From Streptomyces filamentosus (GTDB taxonomy: Bacteria; Actinomycetota; Actinomycetes; Streptomycetales; Streptomycetaceae), in contig NZ_BNBE01000001.1 of assembly GCF_014654895.1 (NCBI RefSeq), forward strand, positions 3,053,501 through 3,117,500: a stretch of 64,000 nt of DNA. The letters run 5' to 3'. Below, piece by piece: positions 9,435 through 19,019 of this stretch; position 1 is the stretch's first letter; every line of letters begins with the position of its first letter. The translations under genes and the position numbers were made by a program. The notes under the pieces are model-generated. The model ran no database searches. It saw nothing but the letters and a program-made list of their open reading frames with translations, and was not told where the DNA came from.

Positions 9435-10113
9435 GGTGGGGGTCGTGACGGACGCGTGGACCTGGCTCACCACCGGCGCGCACTGGACCGGGGAGGAGGG
9501 CGTCGCCGCCCGCCTCGCGGAGCACGCCTACGTGAGCGGGCTCGCGCTGCTGATCGCCGGCGCGGTCGCGCTGCCGCTCGGGCTGTGGCTCGGCCACCTC
9601 GGCCGCGGCGGCGCGCTGGCGGTCAACGTGTCGAACGTGGGGCGGGCGGTCCCGGTCTTCGCCGTCCTCGCCCTCTTCATGGTCTCCCCGCTGCGGAACG
9701 CGGGCTACGTGCCGACCGTGACCGCCCTGGTCCTCTTCGCGGTGCCGCCGCTGCTGACCAACGCGTACGTGGGCGTGCGCGAGGTGGACCGGGCTGCCGT
9801 CCGGGCGGCCAGGGGCATGGGGATGACGGGCGGCCAGGTCTTCACCCGGGTCGAACTCCCGCTCGCCGCGCCCGTGGTGATGACCGGGGTGCGGTCCGCC
9901 GCCGTGCAGGTGGTCGCCACCGCGACCATCGCCGCCATGGTCGGCCAGGGCGGCCTCGGCCGGATCATCACGGCCGGCTTCGCGCTCTACGACACCGCGC
10001 AGGTGGTGGCGGGCGCCGTGCTGGTGGCGCTGCTCGCCCTCGTGGTGGAGGGGCTCCTCGTGGGCCTGGACCGGCTCCTGGTGCCCCGGCCGCCCCGGAC
10101 GCCCCGCACATGA
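9427..10113 (+). CDS. Osmoprotectant ABC transporter permease (second)
   Basis: 228 residues if started at GTG 9427. GTG codons at 9436 and 9445 are credible alternatives, the last preceded by GTGAGG. It carries the EAA-like loop AARGMGMTGGQVFTRVELP and the family stretch VGQGGLGRIITAGFAL. Several hydrophobic helices span the protein. It probably forms a heterodimeric channel with the preceding permease. The open frame overlaps the preceding stop by 8 bp. The binding protein follows after 33 bp. Confidence 0.87.
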   Translation: MGEVGVVTDAWTWLTTGAHWTGEEGVAARLAEHAYVSGLALLIAGAVALPLGLWLGHLGRGGALAVNVSNVGRAVPVFAVLALFMVSPLRNAGYVPTVTALVLFAVPPLLTNAYVGVREVDRAAVRAARGMGMTGGQVFTRVELPLAAPVVMTGVRSAAVQVVATATIAAMVGQGGLGRIITAGFALYDTAQVVAGAVLVALLALVVEGLLVGLDRLLVPRPPRTPRT

Positions 10114-10146
10114 CGTACCGAACACCGAAAGCGAAGGGCTGAACTC

Positions 10147-11121
10147 GTGAACAGGATCTCGCGCGCCACGGGCGCGCTGCTGGGCGCCGCCGCGCTGGCC
10201 GTCTCCCTCGCCGCCTGCGGCGGCGACAGCCTGGAGCAGGGCAAGGAGAAGACCTCCGGCGGCTCCGGCGGCGGCAAGGGCTCCCTGGTGGTGGGCGCCG
10301 CCGCCTTCACCGAGTCGAAGGTGCTCGCCGAGCTGTACGCGCAGGTGCTGCGCGACGCGGGGTACACGACCTCGGTCACCACCGTGAAGAACCGGGAGCT
10401 CTACGAACCCGCCCTGGAGAAGGGCGAGATCGACGTCGTACCGGAATACGCGGCGACGCTCGCGGAATTCCTCAACGCGAAGGCGAACGGCCCGAAGGCG
10501 CCCGAGGAGAAGCCGGTCGCCTCCGGTGACGTGAAGGCCACCGTCGACGCGCTCCGCACGCTCGCGCAGCCGCGCGGACTGAAGGTCCTGGAAGCGGGGG
10601 AGGCGGTCGACCAGAACGCCTTCGCGGTGTCGAAGGAATTCGCCGCGAAGAACAAGCTCACCACCCTTTCCGATCTCGGCGCGGCGAAGATCGGGGTGAA
10701 GATCGCGGCGGGCGACGAATGCGCGGTCCGCCCCTTCTGCGCCCCCGGTCTGAAGAAGACCTACGGCATCGACGTGACGGGGATCGACCCCAAGGGCGTC
10801 GGCACCCCGCAGGCCAAGCAGGCCGTCGCGGACGGCGTGGACCAGCTGGTCCTGACCACCACCACGGACGCCACGGTGGAGAGTTTCGGACTGGTCTTCC
10901 TGACGGACGACAAGAAGCTCCAGAACGCCGACAACGTGCTGCCGGTGGTGAACGAGAAGGAGGCCGGGACGCCCGAGGTCGCCGCCGCCCTCGACAAGAT
11001 CACCAAGGTGCTGACCACGGCGGATCTCGCCGAACTCAACCGCAAGGTCGACGCCGAGCGGGCGAAGCCGGAGGACGTCGCCGCCGCTTATCTGAAGGAG
11101 AAGGGGCTGGTCGGCAAGTAG
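10147..11121 (+). CDS. Osmoprotectant-binding lipoprotein (OpuAC/ProX-type)
   Basis: 324 residues with a lipoprotein signal: basic n-region MNRISR, hydrophobic core and lipobox SLAAC with Cys24. A Gly/Ser linker precedes the type II binding-protein domain. Family landmarks include GAAAFTESKVLAELYAQVL, IDVVPEYAATL and the C-terminal LTTADLAELNRKVDAE. The GTG start at 10147 is preceded by GAAGGG. It acts outside the membrane, delivering a quaternary amine to the two permeases encoded just upstream. The exact ligand is not readable from the sequence. Confidence 0.88.
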   Translation: MNRISRATGALLGAAALAVSLAACGGDSLEQGKEKTSGGSGGGKGSLVVGAAAFTESKVLAELYAQVLRDAGYTTSVTTVKNRELYEPALEKGEIDVVPEYAATLAEFLNAKANGPKAPEEKPVASGDVKATVDALRTLAQPRGLKVLEAGEAVDQNAFAVSKEFAAKNKLTTLSDLGAAKIGVKIAAGDECAVRPFCAPGLKKTYGIDVTGIDPKGVGTPQAKQAVADGVDQLVLTTTTDATVESFGLVFLTDDKKLQNADNVLPVVNEKEAGTPEVAAALDKITKVLTTADLAELNRKVDAERAKPEDVAAAYLKEKGLVGK

Positions 11122-11251
11122 GCGCCGGAGAGGGGAAGTCGGTCCGAAGCGGAAGCGGAACGCGGTCTCGCCGATTCCGTCGTCGAGAAGTGGCCAAGAG
11201 ATTGCCGGGCCGACCCCCCACGCCGTCCCTACGCACGGTAAATTTCAGGCC

Positions 11252-12391
11252 ATGCCACGTGGACGTCACCGCCATTCCCCGCCTCTGCACAAGCTGATGC
11301 CGCCTTCCGCGGTCGCCGGCGCCGCGGTCGTCTGCGCCGCGGCCGCCTGGATCCCCGGGGAACTCGTGGTCGTGCGGCTGCTCGCCGTCGCGGCGGCGGC
11401 CGCCGCCGTCACCGGTGCCGTCCTCATGCGCGGCTGGGACCGCAGCGCCGGCCACCAGGTCGCCGAACTGACCCGCGCCCGCACCGCCGACCAGTGGAAG
11501 GCCGAGGAGCGCCTCGCCGAACTGGAGGCGGACCTGGAGGAGTCCCGCGCCCTGCGCATCCGCCTGGACGCCAAGCTCCGCGCCAAGCGCGTCGAACTGG
11601 CCGGGCTGCGCGGCGAGCACGCCGACCTGCTGCGCCGCTACGCGACCGCCGAGACCGAGCGGGCCAGTGCCCTGGAAGGCCGCCGCGTCCTGGCCCGCGC
11701 GAAGGCCGACGCCCCCAAGGAGCTGACCGCCGCCGGTCCGGCGCCCACCCCGGAGGCGTACCGCGCCGCCGCCGAGGCCCTGCGCGACCTGCCCCGCAAC
11801 GCCGCCGCCCAGCGGGCGCGCCGCACCGCGGAGGCGGCCCGCGCCCGCGACCTCGCCGAGCGCGCCGCCGAGACCGAGGAGCCGCGCGGCCGGCACGCCG
11901 CCGAGCAGCACGCCCGCCCGGCCGGCCAGGACGCCCCGGCGGCCCTCGCCCCGGCCACCGGCACGAAGGCCCTCGCCCCGGCGCCCCCGGAGCAGGACCG
12001 GACCCCGGCGGTCCCGGCGGCCAGCGCGATCGTCCCGTACGCGGCCCGCCGTCCCGTCCCGCGCACCGAGGGCGGTTTCGACTTCTTCGGCACGCAGAAG
12101 GCGGCGGCCATCGAGGCCGTCCAGGACACCGACCTCGCCGACGTGGTGGGCGAGGAGGTCCTGGAGGAGGCCCGCGCGGCGGCCGTCCGGCCCGCGCTCC
12201 TGACCCCGGTCCCGCCGCCCGCCCCCGCCGGGGGGACCCCGGCCGGCGCGCCCGCCGACGCCGATGCCGATGGGCCCGTCGTGGCCCGCCCGTCGGCGGC
12301 CGGTCCGATCGGCCAGGTCATCGACCTGACGGCGCACGACGAGACCGAGCAGCTCGACGTCGCCGAACTCCGCGGGGCCGTCAACCGGTGA
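11252..12391 (+). CDS. Conserved membrane protein with coiled coil, unknown function
   Basis: 379 residues. A short basic N-terminus is followed by two adjacent hydrophobic helices (about 17-35 and 39-58), a strongly charged predicted coiled coil (about 68-135) and a long Ala/Pro-rich, probably disordered cytosolic tail. A conserved-looking patch (GGFDFFGTQKAAAIEAVQDTD) lies near residue 270-292, and a short acidic C-terminus ends IDLTAHDETEQLDVAELR. I do not recognise a family. The ATG lies 7 nt after TAAATT with no Shine-Dalgarno sequence, so it may be leaderless. It is convergent with the nuoD-like gene. Confidence 0.7.
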   Translation: MPRGRHRHSPPLHKLMPPSAVAGAAVVCAAAAWIPGELVVVRLLAVAAAAAAVTGAVLMRGWDRSAGHQVAELTRARTADQWKAEERLAELEADLEESRALRIRLDAKLRAKRVELAGLRGEHADLLRRYATAETERASALEGRRVLARAKADAPKELTAAGPAPTPEAYRAAAEALRDLPRNAAAQRARRTAEAARARDLAERAAETEEPRGRHAAEQHARPAGQDAPAALAPATGTKALAPAPPEQDRTPAVPAASAIVPYAARRPVPRTEGGFDFFGTQKAAAIEAVQDTDLADVVGEEVLEEARAAAVRPALLTPVPPPAPAGGTPAGAPADADADGPVVARPSAAGPIGQVIDLTAHDETEQLDVAELRGAVNR

Positions 12392-12397
12392 CTCCGA

Positions 12398-12433
12398 GCG
12401 AAGGCCCCCCTCCTCCGGGAGGGGGGCCTTCGC
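12398..12433. terminator. Bidirectional hairpin terminator
   Basis: A 16-bp perfect stem beginning GCGAAGGCCCCCC, with the tetraloop TCCG, lies between the convergent stops at 12391 and 12447. It serves both the coiled-coil gene and the NuoD paralogue. There is no T-tract. Confidence 0.8.
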
Positions 12434-12446
12434 CGTGCCGCCCGCC

Positions 12447-13589
12447 CTACTTGTCGATGTCGCCGACGACGAAGAAGAACGACCCCAGGATCGCGACCAT
12501 GTCCGCGACCAGCGTCCCCGGCAGCAGCTCCACCAGCGCCTGGATGTTGTTGTACGAGGCCGAGCGCAGCTTCAGCCGGTACGGCGTCTTCTCGCCCTTC
12601 GACACCAGGTAGTAGCCGTTCAGCCCGAGCGGGTTCTCGGTCCAGGCGTACGTGTGTCCCTCCGGGGCCTTCAGCACCTTCGGCAGCCGCTGGTTGACCG
12701 GCCCCTGCGGCAGCTCGGCCAGCCGGTCCAGACAGGCGTCGGCCAGCTCCAGGGCGTTGTGCGTCTGCTCCAGGAGGCACTCGAAGCGGGCGAGGCAGTC
12801 GCCGTCCTCGCGGACCACCACCCGCAGGGTGTCCTGGAGCTCCCCGTAGGCCAGGTAGGGCTCGTCGCGCCGCAGGTCGAAGTCGACGCCGGAGGCGCGG
12901 GCGATCGGACCGGACACCCCGAAGGCGTGCACGGTCTCCCGGTCCAGGACGCCGACCCCGCGCGTGCGGGCCCGGAAGATCTCGTTCCCCAGCACCAGCC
13001 GGTCGTAGACGTCCATCCGGGACCGCACGGACGCCACCGCCTGCCGGGCCCGGCCGAGCCAGCCCGCCGGCAGGTCCTCCTTGAGGCCGCCGACCCGGTT
13101 GAACATGTAGTGCATCCGGCCGCCGGAGACCTCCTCCATGGCCGTCTGGAGCTCCTCGCGCTCCCGGAAGGCGTGGAAGACGGGCGTGATCCCGCCCAGC
13201 TCCAGCGGGTACGACCCCAGGAACATCAGGTGGTTGAGGACCCGGTTCAGCTCCGCCAGGAGCGTCCGCAGCCACACCGCCCGCTCCGGCACCTCCATGC
13301 CGAGCATCCGCTCGACGGCCATCACCACGCCGAGCTCGTTGGAGAAGGCGGACAGCCAGTCGTGCCGGTTGGCCAGCATGACGATCTGGCGGTAGTCCCG
13401 CGCCTCGAAGAGCTTCTCCGCCCCCCGGTGCATGTAGCCCACGACCGGCTCCGCCTGCCGGATCACCTCGCCGTCGAGCACGAGCCGCAGCCGGAGCACG
13501 CCGTGCGTGGAGGGGTGCTGCGGGCCGATGTTCAGCACCATGTCGGTGCTCTCCGCCGCGCCGCCGATGCCGACCGTGGTCTCCGTCAT
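12447..13589 (-). CDS. NuoD-like 49-kDa subunit paralogue of complex I (orphan NuoD2)
   Basis: 380 residues, aligning by eye with the NuoD/NDUFS2 family over its length: [40 protein letters not shown], the C-terminal [12 protein letters not shown] and a D-rich end [12 protein letters not shown]. It stands alone, with no other nuo gene nearby, so it is a paralogue and not part of the main nuo operon. The quinone-site His-Arg region (HRGAEKL, Arg55) is kept. It is next to a MidA-like methyltransferase gene transcribed in the same direction. ATG 13589 lies 5 nt from TACTGT, so a leaderless start is possible. Whether it joins complex I or serves another dehydrogenase is unknown. Confidence 0.88.
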   Translation of the reverse strand: MTETTVGIGGAAESTDMVLNIGPQHPSTHGVLRLRLVLDGEVIRQAEPVVGYMHRGAEKLFEARDYRQIVMLANRHDWLSAFSNELGVVMAVERMLGMEVPERAVWLRTLLAELNRVLNHLMFLGSYPLELGGITPVFHAFREREELQTAMEEVSGGRMHYMFNRVGGLKEDLPAGWLGRARQAVASVRSRMDVYDRLVLGNEIFRARTRGVGVLDRETVHAFGVSGPIARASGVDFDLRRDEPYLAYGELQDTLRVVVREDGDCLARFECLLEQTHNALELADACLDRLAELPQGPVNQRLPKVLKAPEGHTYAWTENPLGLNGYYLVSKGEKTPYRLKLRSASYNNIQALVELLPGTLVADMVAILGSFFFVVGDIDK

Positions 13590-13704
13590 GCCGGACAGTA
13601 TCCCCCGCCGGACGCCCCTCCCACGGGCGAGCCCCCGGCCCGTGGACGACCCGGCCCGCGCACCACCGGCCCGGGGAGACCCCCCGCCCTGGGGAAACCG
13701 GCCC

Positions 13705-14766
13705 TCACACCCGCTGGCTCAGCCACAGGAAGTCGCCGAGACCCCCGCGGGCGGTCAGCTCGGCCGCCTCCCCGGCGGCGGCGAGCGCCCGCACGTACCC
13801 GGCGGGGTCGGTCGAGGCGAGCGCGAGCGGCGGCCGGGAGCCCGAGACCCCGAGCCCGTGCAGCGCCTCCCGCTGGGTCGTCAGCTCGGCCGCCGCGCGC
13901 GCGGGGACCGCCGCCGCGCAGGCGTCCATCGCCACGTGCGAGGTGAGGTCGCTCCCGCCGTCCGGGACCGGCGCGACCTCGCGGCCCGCGCGGAAGCCGG
14001 TCAGCGTGCCGAAGGGCGGCCGGGAGCCCCGTACGTGCCCGTAGTCCACGGCCACCGCCCGGCCCGCCGCGAGACAGCCGACGGCCGCCGCCCACGCCTC
14101 GTCCCGGGGCCGGCCGATCTCCGCCCGCGCGCCCGGCCCGGACAGCGGCCACCAGCGGTCCAGCCACCGCGCGTCCGCGCCCGTCACCGGCGCGCCCAGC
14201 CGTTCCGCACCGTCGGCGCGCACCTCCACGTACCTCGCCGTGCCGTCCCCGTCGGCCTCGGCGACGTCCACCGGGACGTTGTCCAGCCACTCGTTCGCGA
14301 AGAGGAGGCCGCGCACCCCCTCGGGCGGCCGGCCGGTCCACTCCACCCGGGGGTCGAGCCCGGCCGGCCGGGCGGCCCGCTCGACCGCGCAGACCCGCAC
14401 CCGCAGCCCCGCCGGCACCGCCGCGAGCACCCCGGCCGACAGCTCGCCCCGGCCCGCGCCCACGTCCACCAGCGTCACCTCGTCGGTGTCCAGCTCCTCC
14501 GCCGTCAGGACGAGCAGCCGGGCCACCGCCCCCGCGAAGAGCGCCGAGGCGTGCACCGAGGTGCGGAAGTGCCCGGCCGGTCCCTCGGGACGCAGGAAGA
14601 AGCCCCCGGGGCCGTACAGCGCCCGCTCGGTGGCCTCCCGCCACCCCCGCCACTCCGGCCCTTCCGTCCGCGCGCCCCGGGAGGCCCCACGGGCCCCGTC
14701 CTCCCGTACGTACTCCGGCCCCCCGCCCGGCGGCCGTCCCGTCCCGTCCGTCACCTCATCCGTCAC
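13705..14766 (-). CDS. MidA/NDUFAF7-type SAM-dependent methyltransferase
   Basis: 353 residues of the COG1565 family. A glycine-rich SAM loop [15 protein letters not shown] is followed by the family block [16 protein letters not shown], then AVDYGHVRG and [15 protein letters not shown]. The GTG start at 14766 has GGAG about 10 nt upstream; GTG 14751 is an alternative. In mitochondria the family member NDUFAF7 methylates an arginine of the 49-kDa subunit of complex I. A NuoD paralogue follows here after 115 bp, so that substrate is a reasonable guess. The N-terminal 35 residues are low complexity. Confidence 0.82.
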   Translation of the reverse strand: MTDEVTDGTGRPPGGGPEYVREDGARGASRGARTEGPEWRGWREATERALYGPGGFFLRPEGPAGHFRTSVHASALFAGAVARLLVLTAEELDTDEVTLVDVGAGRGELSAGVLAAVPAGLRVRVCAVERAARPAGLDPRVEWTGRPPEGVRGLLFANEWLDNVPVDVAEADGDGTARYVEVRADGAERLGAPVTGADARWLDRWWPLSGPGARAEIGRPRDEAWAAAVGCLAAGRAVAVDYGHVRGSRPPFGTLTGFRAGREVAPVPDGGSDLTSHVAMDACAAAVPARAAAELTTQREALHGLGVSGSRPPLALASTDPAGYVRALAAAGEAAELTARGGLGDFLWLSQRV

Positions 14767-14862
14767 GCGCCCCAGTCTCCACCCCCGGGCGTACGGGTCC
14801 CGCCGTGAGGATCGGCCCCACGGTTGATCCCCCGCCCCCGCCCTTTCCCTACTCTGGGTTAC

Positions 14863-16065
14863 GTGCAGCGCCTCTACGACTTCCTCCGCAGCCACCCGAC
14901 GGGCGTCGACGTCTTCTGGGCCGTCGTCCTCCTCGGGATGTCCCTGCTGTGGATCGGGTCGGTGACCCCGTCCCTCGGCGACCCCGTCGGCTACGGGGCC
15001 GTCGCCGTGCTGTACTCCCTGGTCGTCGCCCTGCGGCGGCGGGCGCCCGAGCGGATGCTCGTCCTGGCCGTCGCCCTCGGCGTCGTCCAGCTCGTCCTCG
15101 ACCTCGCGCCGTTCATGGCGGACTTCGCCATGCTCGTCATCATCTTCACCGTCGCCGCGCACGACGGCCCCCGCTGGGCCTCCCGCGTCGCCCTCGCCGG
15201 CGGCCTGTGCGCCGCCCCGCTCTCCCAGCTGAGATGGCCCCTGGAGGGGAACGTCTCGGTCCCCGCCCAGGTCTTCTTCACGGTCATCATGTCCGTGCCG
15301 TTCGCCCTCGCCTGGGTCCTCGGCGACTCCCTGCGCACCCGCCGCGCCTACTTCGCGCAGCTGGAGGAGAAGGCCGCCCGCCTGGAGAAGGAGCGCGAGG
15401 CCCAGGCCAAGGTCGCGGTCGCCGCCGAACGGGCCCGGATCGCCCGCGAGCTCCACGACGTCGTCGCCCACAACGTCTCCGTCATGGTCGTCCAGGCCGA
15501 CGGCGCCGCCTACGTCATGGACGCCTCCCCCGAGACCGCCAAGCAGGCCCTGGAGACCATCTCCACCACCGGCCGGCAGGCGCTCGCCGAGATGCGCCGG
15601 CTGCTCGGCATCCTGCGCACCGGCGAACACCAGGAGGCGGGGGAGTACGTGCCCCAGCCCGACGTGGAGCAGATCGAGGAGCTCGTCGAGCAGGTCAGGG
15701 GCGCCGGCCTGACCGTGGACCTCGCCGTCGAGGGCACCCCGCGCGAGCTGCCCACCGGCGTCGGCCTGACCGCCTACCGCATCGTCCAGGAAGCCCTCAC
15801 CAACACCCGCAAGCACGGCGGCCCCGACGCCGGCGCCAGCGTCCGCCTCGTCTACTTCGACGACGGCCTCGGCCTGCTCGTCGAGGACGACGGCCGGGGG
15901 GCGCCCCAGGAGATGTACGAGGACGGCGGCGCCGACGGCCGCGGCCACGGCCTGATCGGCATGCGGGAGCGGGTCGGCATGGTCGGCGGCACCCTGGACG
16001 CGGGCCCGCGCCCCGGCGGGGGCTTCCGGATCAGCGTCCTGCTGCCGCTCAAGCCCGCACACTGA
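14863..16065 (+). CDS. Two-component sensor histidine kinase (HisKA_3, NarL/DesK type)
   Basis: 400 residues. Four to five N-terminal hydrophobic segments (about 15-155) form the membrane sensor. A coiled stretch (165-190) leads to the phosphoacceptor His198 in [13 protein letters not shown]. The HATPase_c domain holds [25 protein letters not shown] and [11 protein letters not shown]. The GTG start at 14863 lies 7 nt after TACTCT with no Shine-Dalgarno sequence, so it is likely leaderless; a TTG at 14824 is less likely. The response regulator follows after 37 bp. No ligand can be inferred. Confidence 0.88.
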   Translation: MQRLYDFLRSHPTGVDVFWAVVLLGMSLLWIGSVTPSLGDPVGYGAVAVLYSLVVALRRRAPERMLVLAVALGVVQLVLDLAPFMADFAMLVIIFTVAAHDGPRWASRVALAGGLCAAPLSQLRWPLEGNVSVPAQVFFTVIMSVPFALAWVLGDSLRTRRAYFAQLEEKAARLEKEREAQAKVAVAAERARIARELHDVVAHNVSVMVVQADGAAYVMDASPETAKQALETISTTGRQALAEMRRLLGILRTGEHQEAGEYVPQPDVEQIEELVEQVRGAGLTVDLAVEGTPRELPTGVGLTAYRIVQEALTNTRKHGGPDAGASVRLVYFDDGLGLLVEDDGRGAPQEMYEDGGADGRGHGLIGMRERVGMVGGTLDAGPRPGGGFRISVLLPLKPAH

Positions 16066-16102
16066 AAGCCCGAGCCCCGTCCCCACCCACCGAAGGAACC
16101 CC

Positions 16103-16777
16103 ATGTCCATCCGCGTGATGCTCGTCGACGACCAGGTGCTGCTCCGCACCGGTTTCCGCATGGTGCTCGCCGCCCAGCCGGACATGGAGGTCGTCGCCGA
16201 GGCGGGCGACGGGGCGGAGGCCCTGGAGGTGCTGCGCTCCACCGCCGTCGACGTGGTCCTCATGGACGTCCGCATGCCGCGCCTCGACGGGGTGGAGGCG
16301 ACCCGGCGGATCTGCGCCGGGCCGGACGCCCCGAAGGTGCTGATCCTGACCACCTTCGACCTCGACGAGTACGCCTTCTCCGGCCTGAAGGCGGGCGCGA
16401 GCGGCTTCATGCTGAAGGACGTGCCGCCGGCCGAGCTGCTGGCCGCGATCCGCTCGGTGCACAGCGGCGACGCCGTCGTCGCCCCCTCCACCACCCGCCG
16501 GCTCCTCGACCGCTTCTCCCCGATGCTCCCCTCCTCCGGGCGCGACCCCGAGCACGCCGAGGTGGGGAAGCTGACCGAGCGCGAGCGCGAGGTCATGCTC
16601 CTCGTCGCCCAGGGCCTCTCCAACGGCGAGATCGCCGCCCGCCTCGTCCTCTCCGAGGCCACTGTGAAGACCCACGTGGGCCGCATCCTCACCAAGCTGT
16701 CCCTCCGCGACCGCGTCCAGGTCGTCGTCCTCGCCTACGAGACGGGCCTGGTCCGCGCGGGCGGCGGCGGGCGCTGA
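16103..16777 (+). CDS. NarL/LuxR-type response regulator
   Basis: 224 residues. The receiver domain has acidic residues Asp9-Asp10, phosphoacceptor Asp55 in [10 protein letters not shown] and Lys105. The C-terminal LuxR helix-turn-helix spans about 152-215 ([21 protein letters not shown], residues split over helices 1-2). ATG 16103 follows GAAGGAACCCC. It is co-transcribed with the upstream sensor kinase. The TmrB-like gene begins 1 bp after its stop, so the three genes form one unit. Targets are unknown. Confidence 0.88.
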   Translation: MSIRVMLVDDQVLLRTGFRMVLAAQPDMEVVAEAGDGAEALEVLRSTAVDVVLMDVRMPRLDGVEATRRICAGPDAPKVLILTTFDLDEYAFSGLKAGASGFMLKDVPPAELLAAIRSVHSGDAVVAPSTTRRLLDRFSPMLPSSGRDPEHAEVGKLTEREREVMLLVAQGLSNGEIAARLVLSEATVKTHVGRILTKLSLRDRVQVVVLAYETGLVRAGGGGR

Positions 16778-16778
16778 G

Positions 16779-17387
16779 GTGCTGGTCTGGCTGAACGGCC
16801 CCTTCGGCGGCGGCAAGACCCAGACCGCCCACGAACTGCTCCGGCGCCTGCCGGGCAGCGTCGTCTGCGACCCGGAGCACATCGGCTTCGGGCTGCACCG
16901 CACCCTCCCGCCGGAGCTGCGCGGCGACTTCCAGGACCTGCCGGCCTGGCGGCGGGGCGTGCACGAGGTGCTGGACCTGGCGCTGCGGCGGCACGACGGG
17001 CCGGTCCTGGTGCCGATGACGGTCGTGGACCCCGGGTACTTCGCGGAGACCGTCGGACGGCTGCGGGAGGCGCACGGCGAGGAGCGGGTGCGGCACGTCG
17101 CGCTGCTCGCCCGGCGGGAGACGGTGCTCGGGCGGCTCGCCGAGCGGGGCCTCGGGCGCGGCCTGAAGCGGGAGAGCTTCGCCGTGGCGCGGCTGGACGC
17201 CTGCCTGACGGCCCTCGCCGCCCCGGAGTTCGCCCACCACCTGCGCACCGACGACCTCACCGTCCCGCAGGTCGCCGACCGGGTCGCGGACCTCGCCGGG
17301 CTGCGGCTCGCGCCGAACACCGACGGCCCGCTGCGGCACCGGCTGCGGCGGATCAGGGTGGGGCTCGCCCACCTCCGCCTCGACTGA
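16779..17387 (+). CDS. TmrB-like P-loop ATP-binding protein
   Basis: 202 residues. The Walker A motif NGPFGGGKTQTA begins at residue 6 and the rest follows a kinase-like fold (PVLVPMTVVDPGYFAE, RRETVLGRLAERG). The arrangement and length match proteins related to tunicamycin-resistance protein TmrB. That name describes the family, not a proven resistance function here. GTG 16779 is 1 bp after the response-regulator stop, so translation is probably coupled. The position suggests it belongs to the two-component output or was added to its operon. Confidence 0.7.
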   Translation: MLVWLNGPFGGGKTQTAHELLRRLPGSVVCDPEHIGFGLHRTLPPELRGDFQDLPAWRRGVHEVLDLALRRHDGPVLVPMTVVDPGYFAETVGRLREAHGEERVRHVALLARRETVLGRLAERGLGRGLKRESFAVARLDACLTALAAPEFAHHLRTDDLTVPQVADRVADLAGLRLAPNTDGPLRHRLRRIRVGLAHLRLD

Positions 17388-17413
17388 CCCCGCCGCCCCG
17401 CCGCCCCGCCGCG

Positions 17414-18505
17414 TCAGCGCAGCACCGACTCCAGGAAGTCGCTGCCCAGCCGGGACACGGCGGAGAAGTCGAGCTGGTGCAGGACGTAGCGGCCCCGGCG
17501 GCGGGTGGTCAGCAGCCCGGCCCGCCGGAGCACCGCGAGGTGGCGGGAGACCTCGGGGGCGGTGATGCCGTACGCGTCGGCCAGCTCGCTCGTCGAGTAC
17601 GGGCCGCGCGCCAGGCTCCGGCACATCCGCATCCGCACCGGGTGGGCGAGGGCGTCGAGCCGCAGCCGCACGGTCTCCACGGACTCCGGGACGCCGACCT
17701 CGCGACTGGCCGCCGGATACATGATCACCGGCTGCCAGCCGGGCGAGTACAGGGCGATGAGGTGCGGCCGGCCGAAGGCGCTCGGCAGCAGCGTCACGGC
17801 GTCGGCGGGGGCGGCCGTCCGGGCCTCCATCAGCTTGTCGACCACGATCCGGCTGCCGTCGGGGTCCTCCTCCAGGCGCAGCGCCCGCGAGGCGTCCGCG
17901 AGGGCGTCGGCCAGCCCCTTGCGGCGCATCAGCTCCGTCTTGTGCCGGGCGTCGGCGGCGAGCTGGACCCGGATCCGGCGCCAGGTGTCGGCGAAGAACG
18001 CCTCGTCGCAGTCCTCCAGGAGACGCCGGATCCACGCGCGCGTGGCGGTGGGCGCGGCGAGCATCCGCTCCGCGAACGCGGCCTGGCGCGGGCCGCGCGC
18101 GGCGGCCAGGTCCAGGGCCCGCCGCGCGGACCGCTCGTCGACCAGCGGCGAGGGGATGCCGCCCCGGGCGTAGCGGGGGCTGCACGAGATCTCCAGGGCG
18201 GCCCCGACGAACTTCTCGTCGTCCATGCGGTCGAGGTCGTCGAGCTCCTCGGCCAGGGTCTCCCGGGGCCGCGGGGGCATCAGGAAGTCGGACCGCGTCG
18301 ACCGCCACATGAAGTCCGCCTCCAGGAGCCGGTCCGCCAGGCCCGGTTCCAGCGCGGCCGCCGTCGCCGTCGCCCACGCGTGGTGCCCGGGGTGGTGCCC
18401 CGGCTCCGCCAGGACGTGGACGGCGTTGCCCAGCTCGGCCAGCGGCGAGGGGCTGAAGACGATCCGCTCCGGCGGTACTCCGGTGATGTCGATGGTCACG
18501 CTCAC
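17414..18505 (-). CDS. DUF5937/ArsR-type winged-helix transcriptional regulator
   Basis: 363 residues. A large N-terminal region of unknown fold (about 1-265) is followed by a C-terminal ArsR winged helix (about 270-350) with LDALAHPVRMRMCRSLARG and ITAPEVSRHLAVLRRAGLL. GTG codons occur at 18505 and 18499; the second is better spaced from GGGGA. Such proteins are frequent in Streptomyces but their effectors are unknown. No metal-binding Cys cluster typical of ArsR sensors is seen in the HTH part. Its promoter faces a low-complexity region. Confidence 0.75.
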   Translation of the reverse strand: MSVTIDITGVPPERIVFSPSPLAELGNAVHVLAEPGHHPGHHAWATATAAALEPGLADRLLEADFMWRSTRSDFLMPPRPRETLAEELDDLDRMDDEKFVGAALEISCSPRYARGGIPSPLVDERSARRALDLAAARGPRQAAFAERMLAAPTATRAWIRRLLEDCDEAFFADTWRRIRVQLAADARHKTELMRRKGLADALADASRALRLEEDPDGSRIVVDKLMEARTAAPADAVTLLPSAFGRPHLIALYSPGWQPVIMYPAASREVGVPESVETVRLRLDALAHPVRMRMCRSLARGPYSTSELADAYGITAPEVSRHLAVLRRAGLLTTRRRGRYVLHQLDFSAVSRLGSDFLESVLR

Positions 18506-18605
18506 GTCCCCATGGTGCGGGATGCCCCCGGGGCGCCGTCGCCCCGATCGACGAGGGCCGTCCATCGGGGCGCGGGGCGGAGCGGCGGGGACCCAGGGCG
18601 GCCCC

Positions 18606-18914
18606 GTGGACGCCTTGTGGCAGCACCTCCTCGACAGCCACCGGGCCGCGCGACGGGGCGAGCCCGCCCCGCCCGCCCCCGGCACCCACGACGCGGCCGT
18701 CCTGCGCGACCTCTACGACCGGTACCGCGCCGCGCGGGCCCCGACCGGTCCCGCCGCCCCGGTTCCCCGGTCCCGGGTTCTCCCGTCCCCGGTTCCCCCG
18801 TTCCGGGTTCTCCCGTTCCCGGTCGCTTCCGTACGGCTCCGGCCCGGGCCGCGGCGCGCCTCGCCCGAAGCCGGGCGGCGAACGGCTGGGCACCCCGGCC
18901 CTGAGCGGCCCTGA
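18606..18914 (+). pseudogene. Small decaying ORF with protein-like N-terminus
   Basis: A 102-residue frame from GTG 18606. The first 45 residues look like real protein (DALWQHLLDSHRAARRGEP, then HDAAVLRDLYDRYRAAR). The rest is Pro/Arg-rich and is generated by a 15-bp tandem repeat (18761-18820). The frame closes inside a 10-bp repeat that supplies the stop. I read it as the 5' part of a small gene whose 3' end was rewritten by repeat slippage. Upstream, only a weak AGGGCGG could be a ribosome site. No family is recognised. It could also be non-coding. Beyond it, to 19019, I see nothing but GC-rich sequence. Confidence 0.35.
18761..18820. repeat. 15-bp degenerate tandem repeat, four copies
   Basis: Four consecutive 15-bp units of the form GGTTC(C/T)CC(C/G)GT(C/T)CC(G/C). 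Read on the minus strand they would encode repeated Gly-Thr-Gly-Glu-Pro-like pentapeptides, but no gene is credible there. They lie in the 514-bp gap between the ArsR-type and aldolase-like genes. Confidence 0.8.
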
Positions 18915-18930
18915 GCGGCCCTGAGCGGCA
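18901..18930. repeat. 10-bp tandem repeat, three copies
   Basis: Three copies of CTGAGCGGCC; the last ends CA instead of CC. The repeat gives the stop codon of the small ORF that starts at 18606. Confidence 0.8.
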
Positions 18931-19019
18931 CCGACCGGGCCGGACCGGACGGGCCGGCGCCGGCTGCCGGCCCCCGCCTTCGGCGGACGCCGGGAGGTCC
19001 CGTGCGCCCGCCCCCGCCC

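Noticed and set aside
13705..16695. A 996-codon minus-strand frame joining the methyltransferase with antisense of the two-component genes
   Set aside because: Only its last 353 codons match a family. The upstream part is antisense to the kinase and regulator genes.
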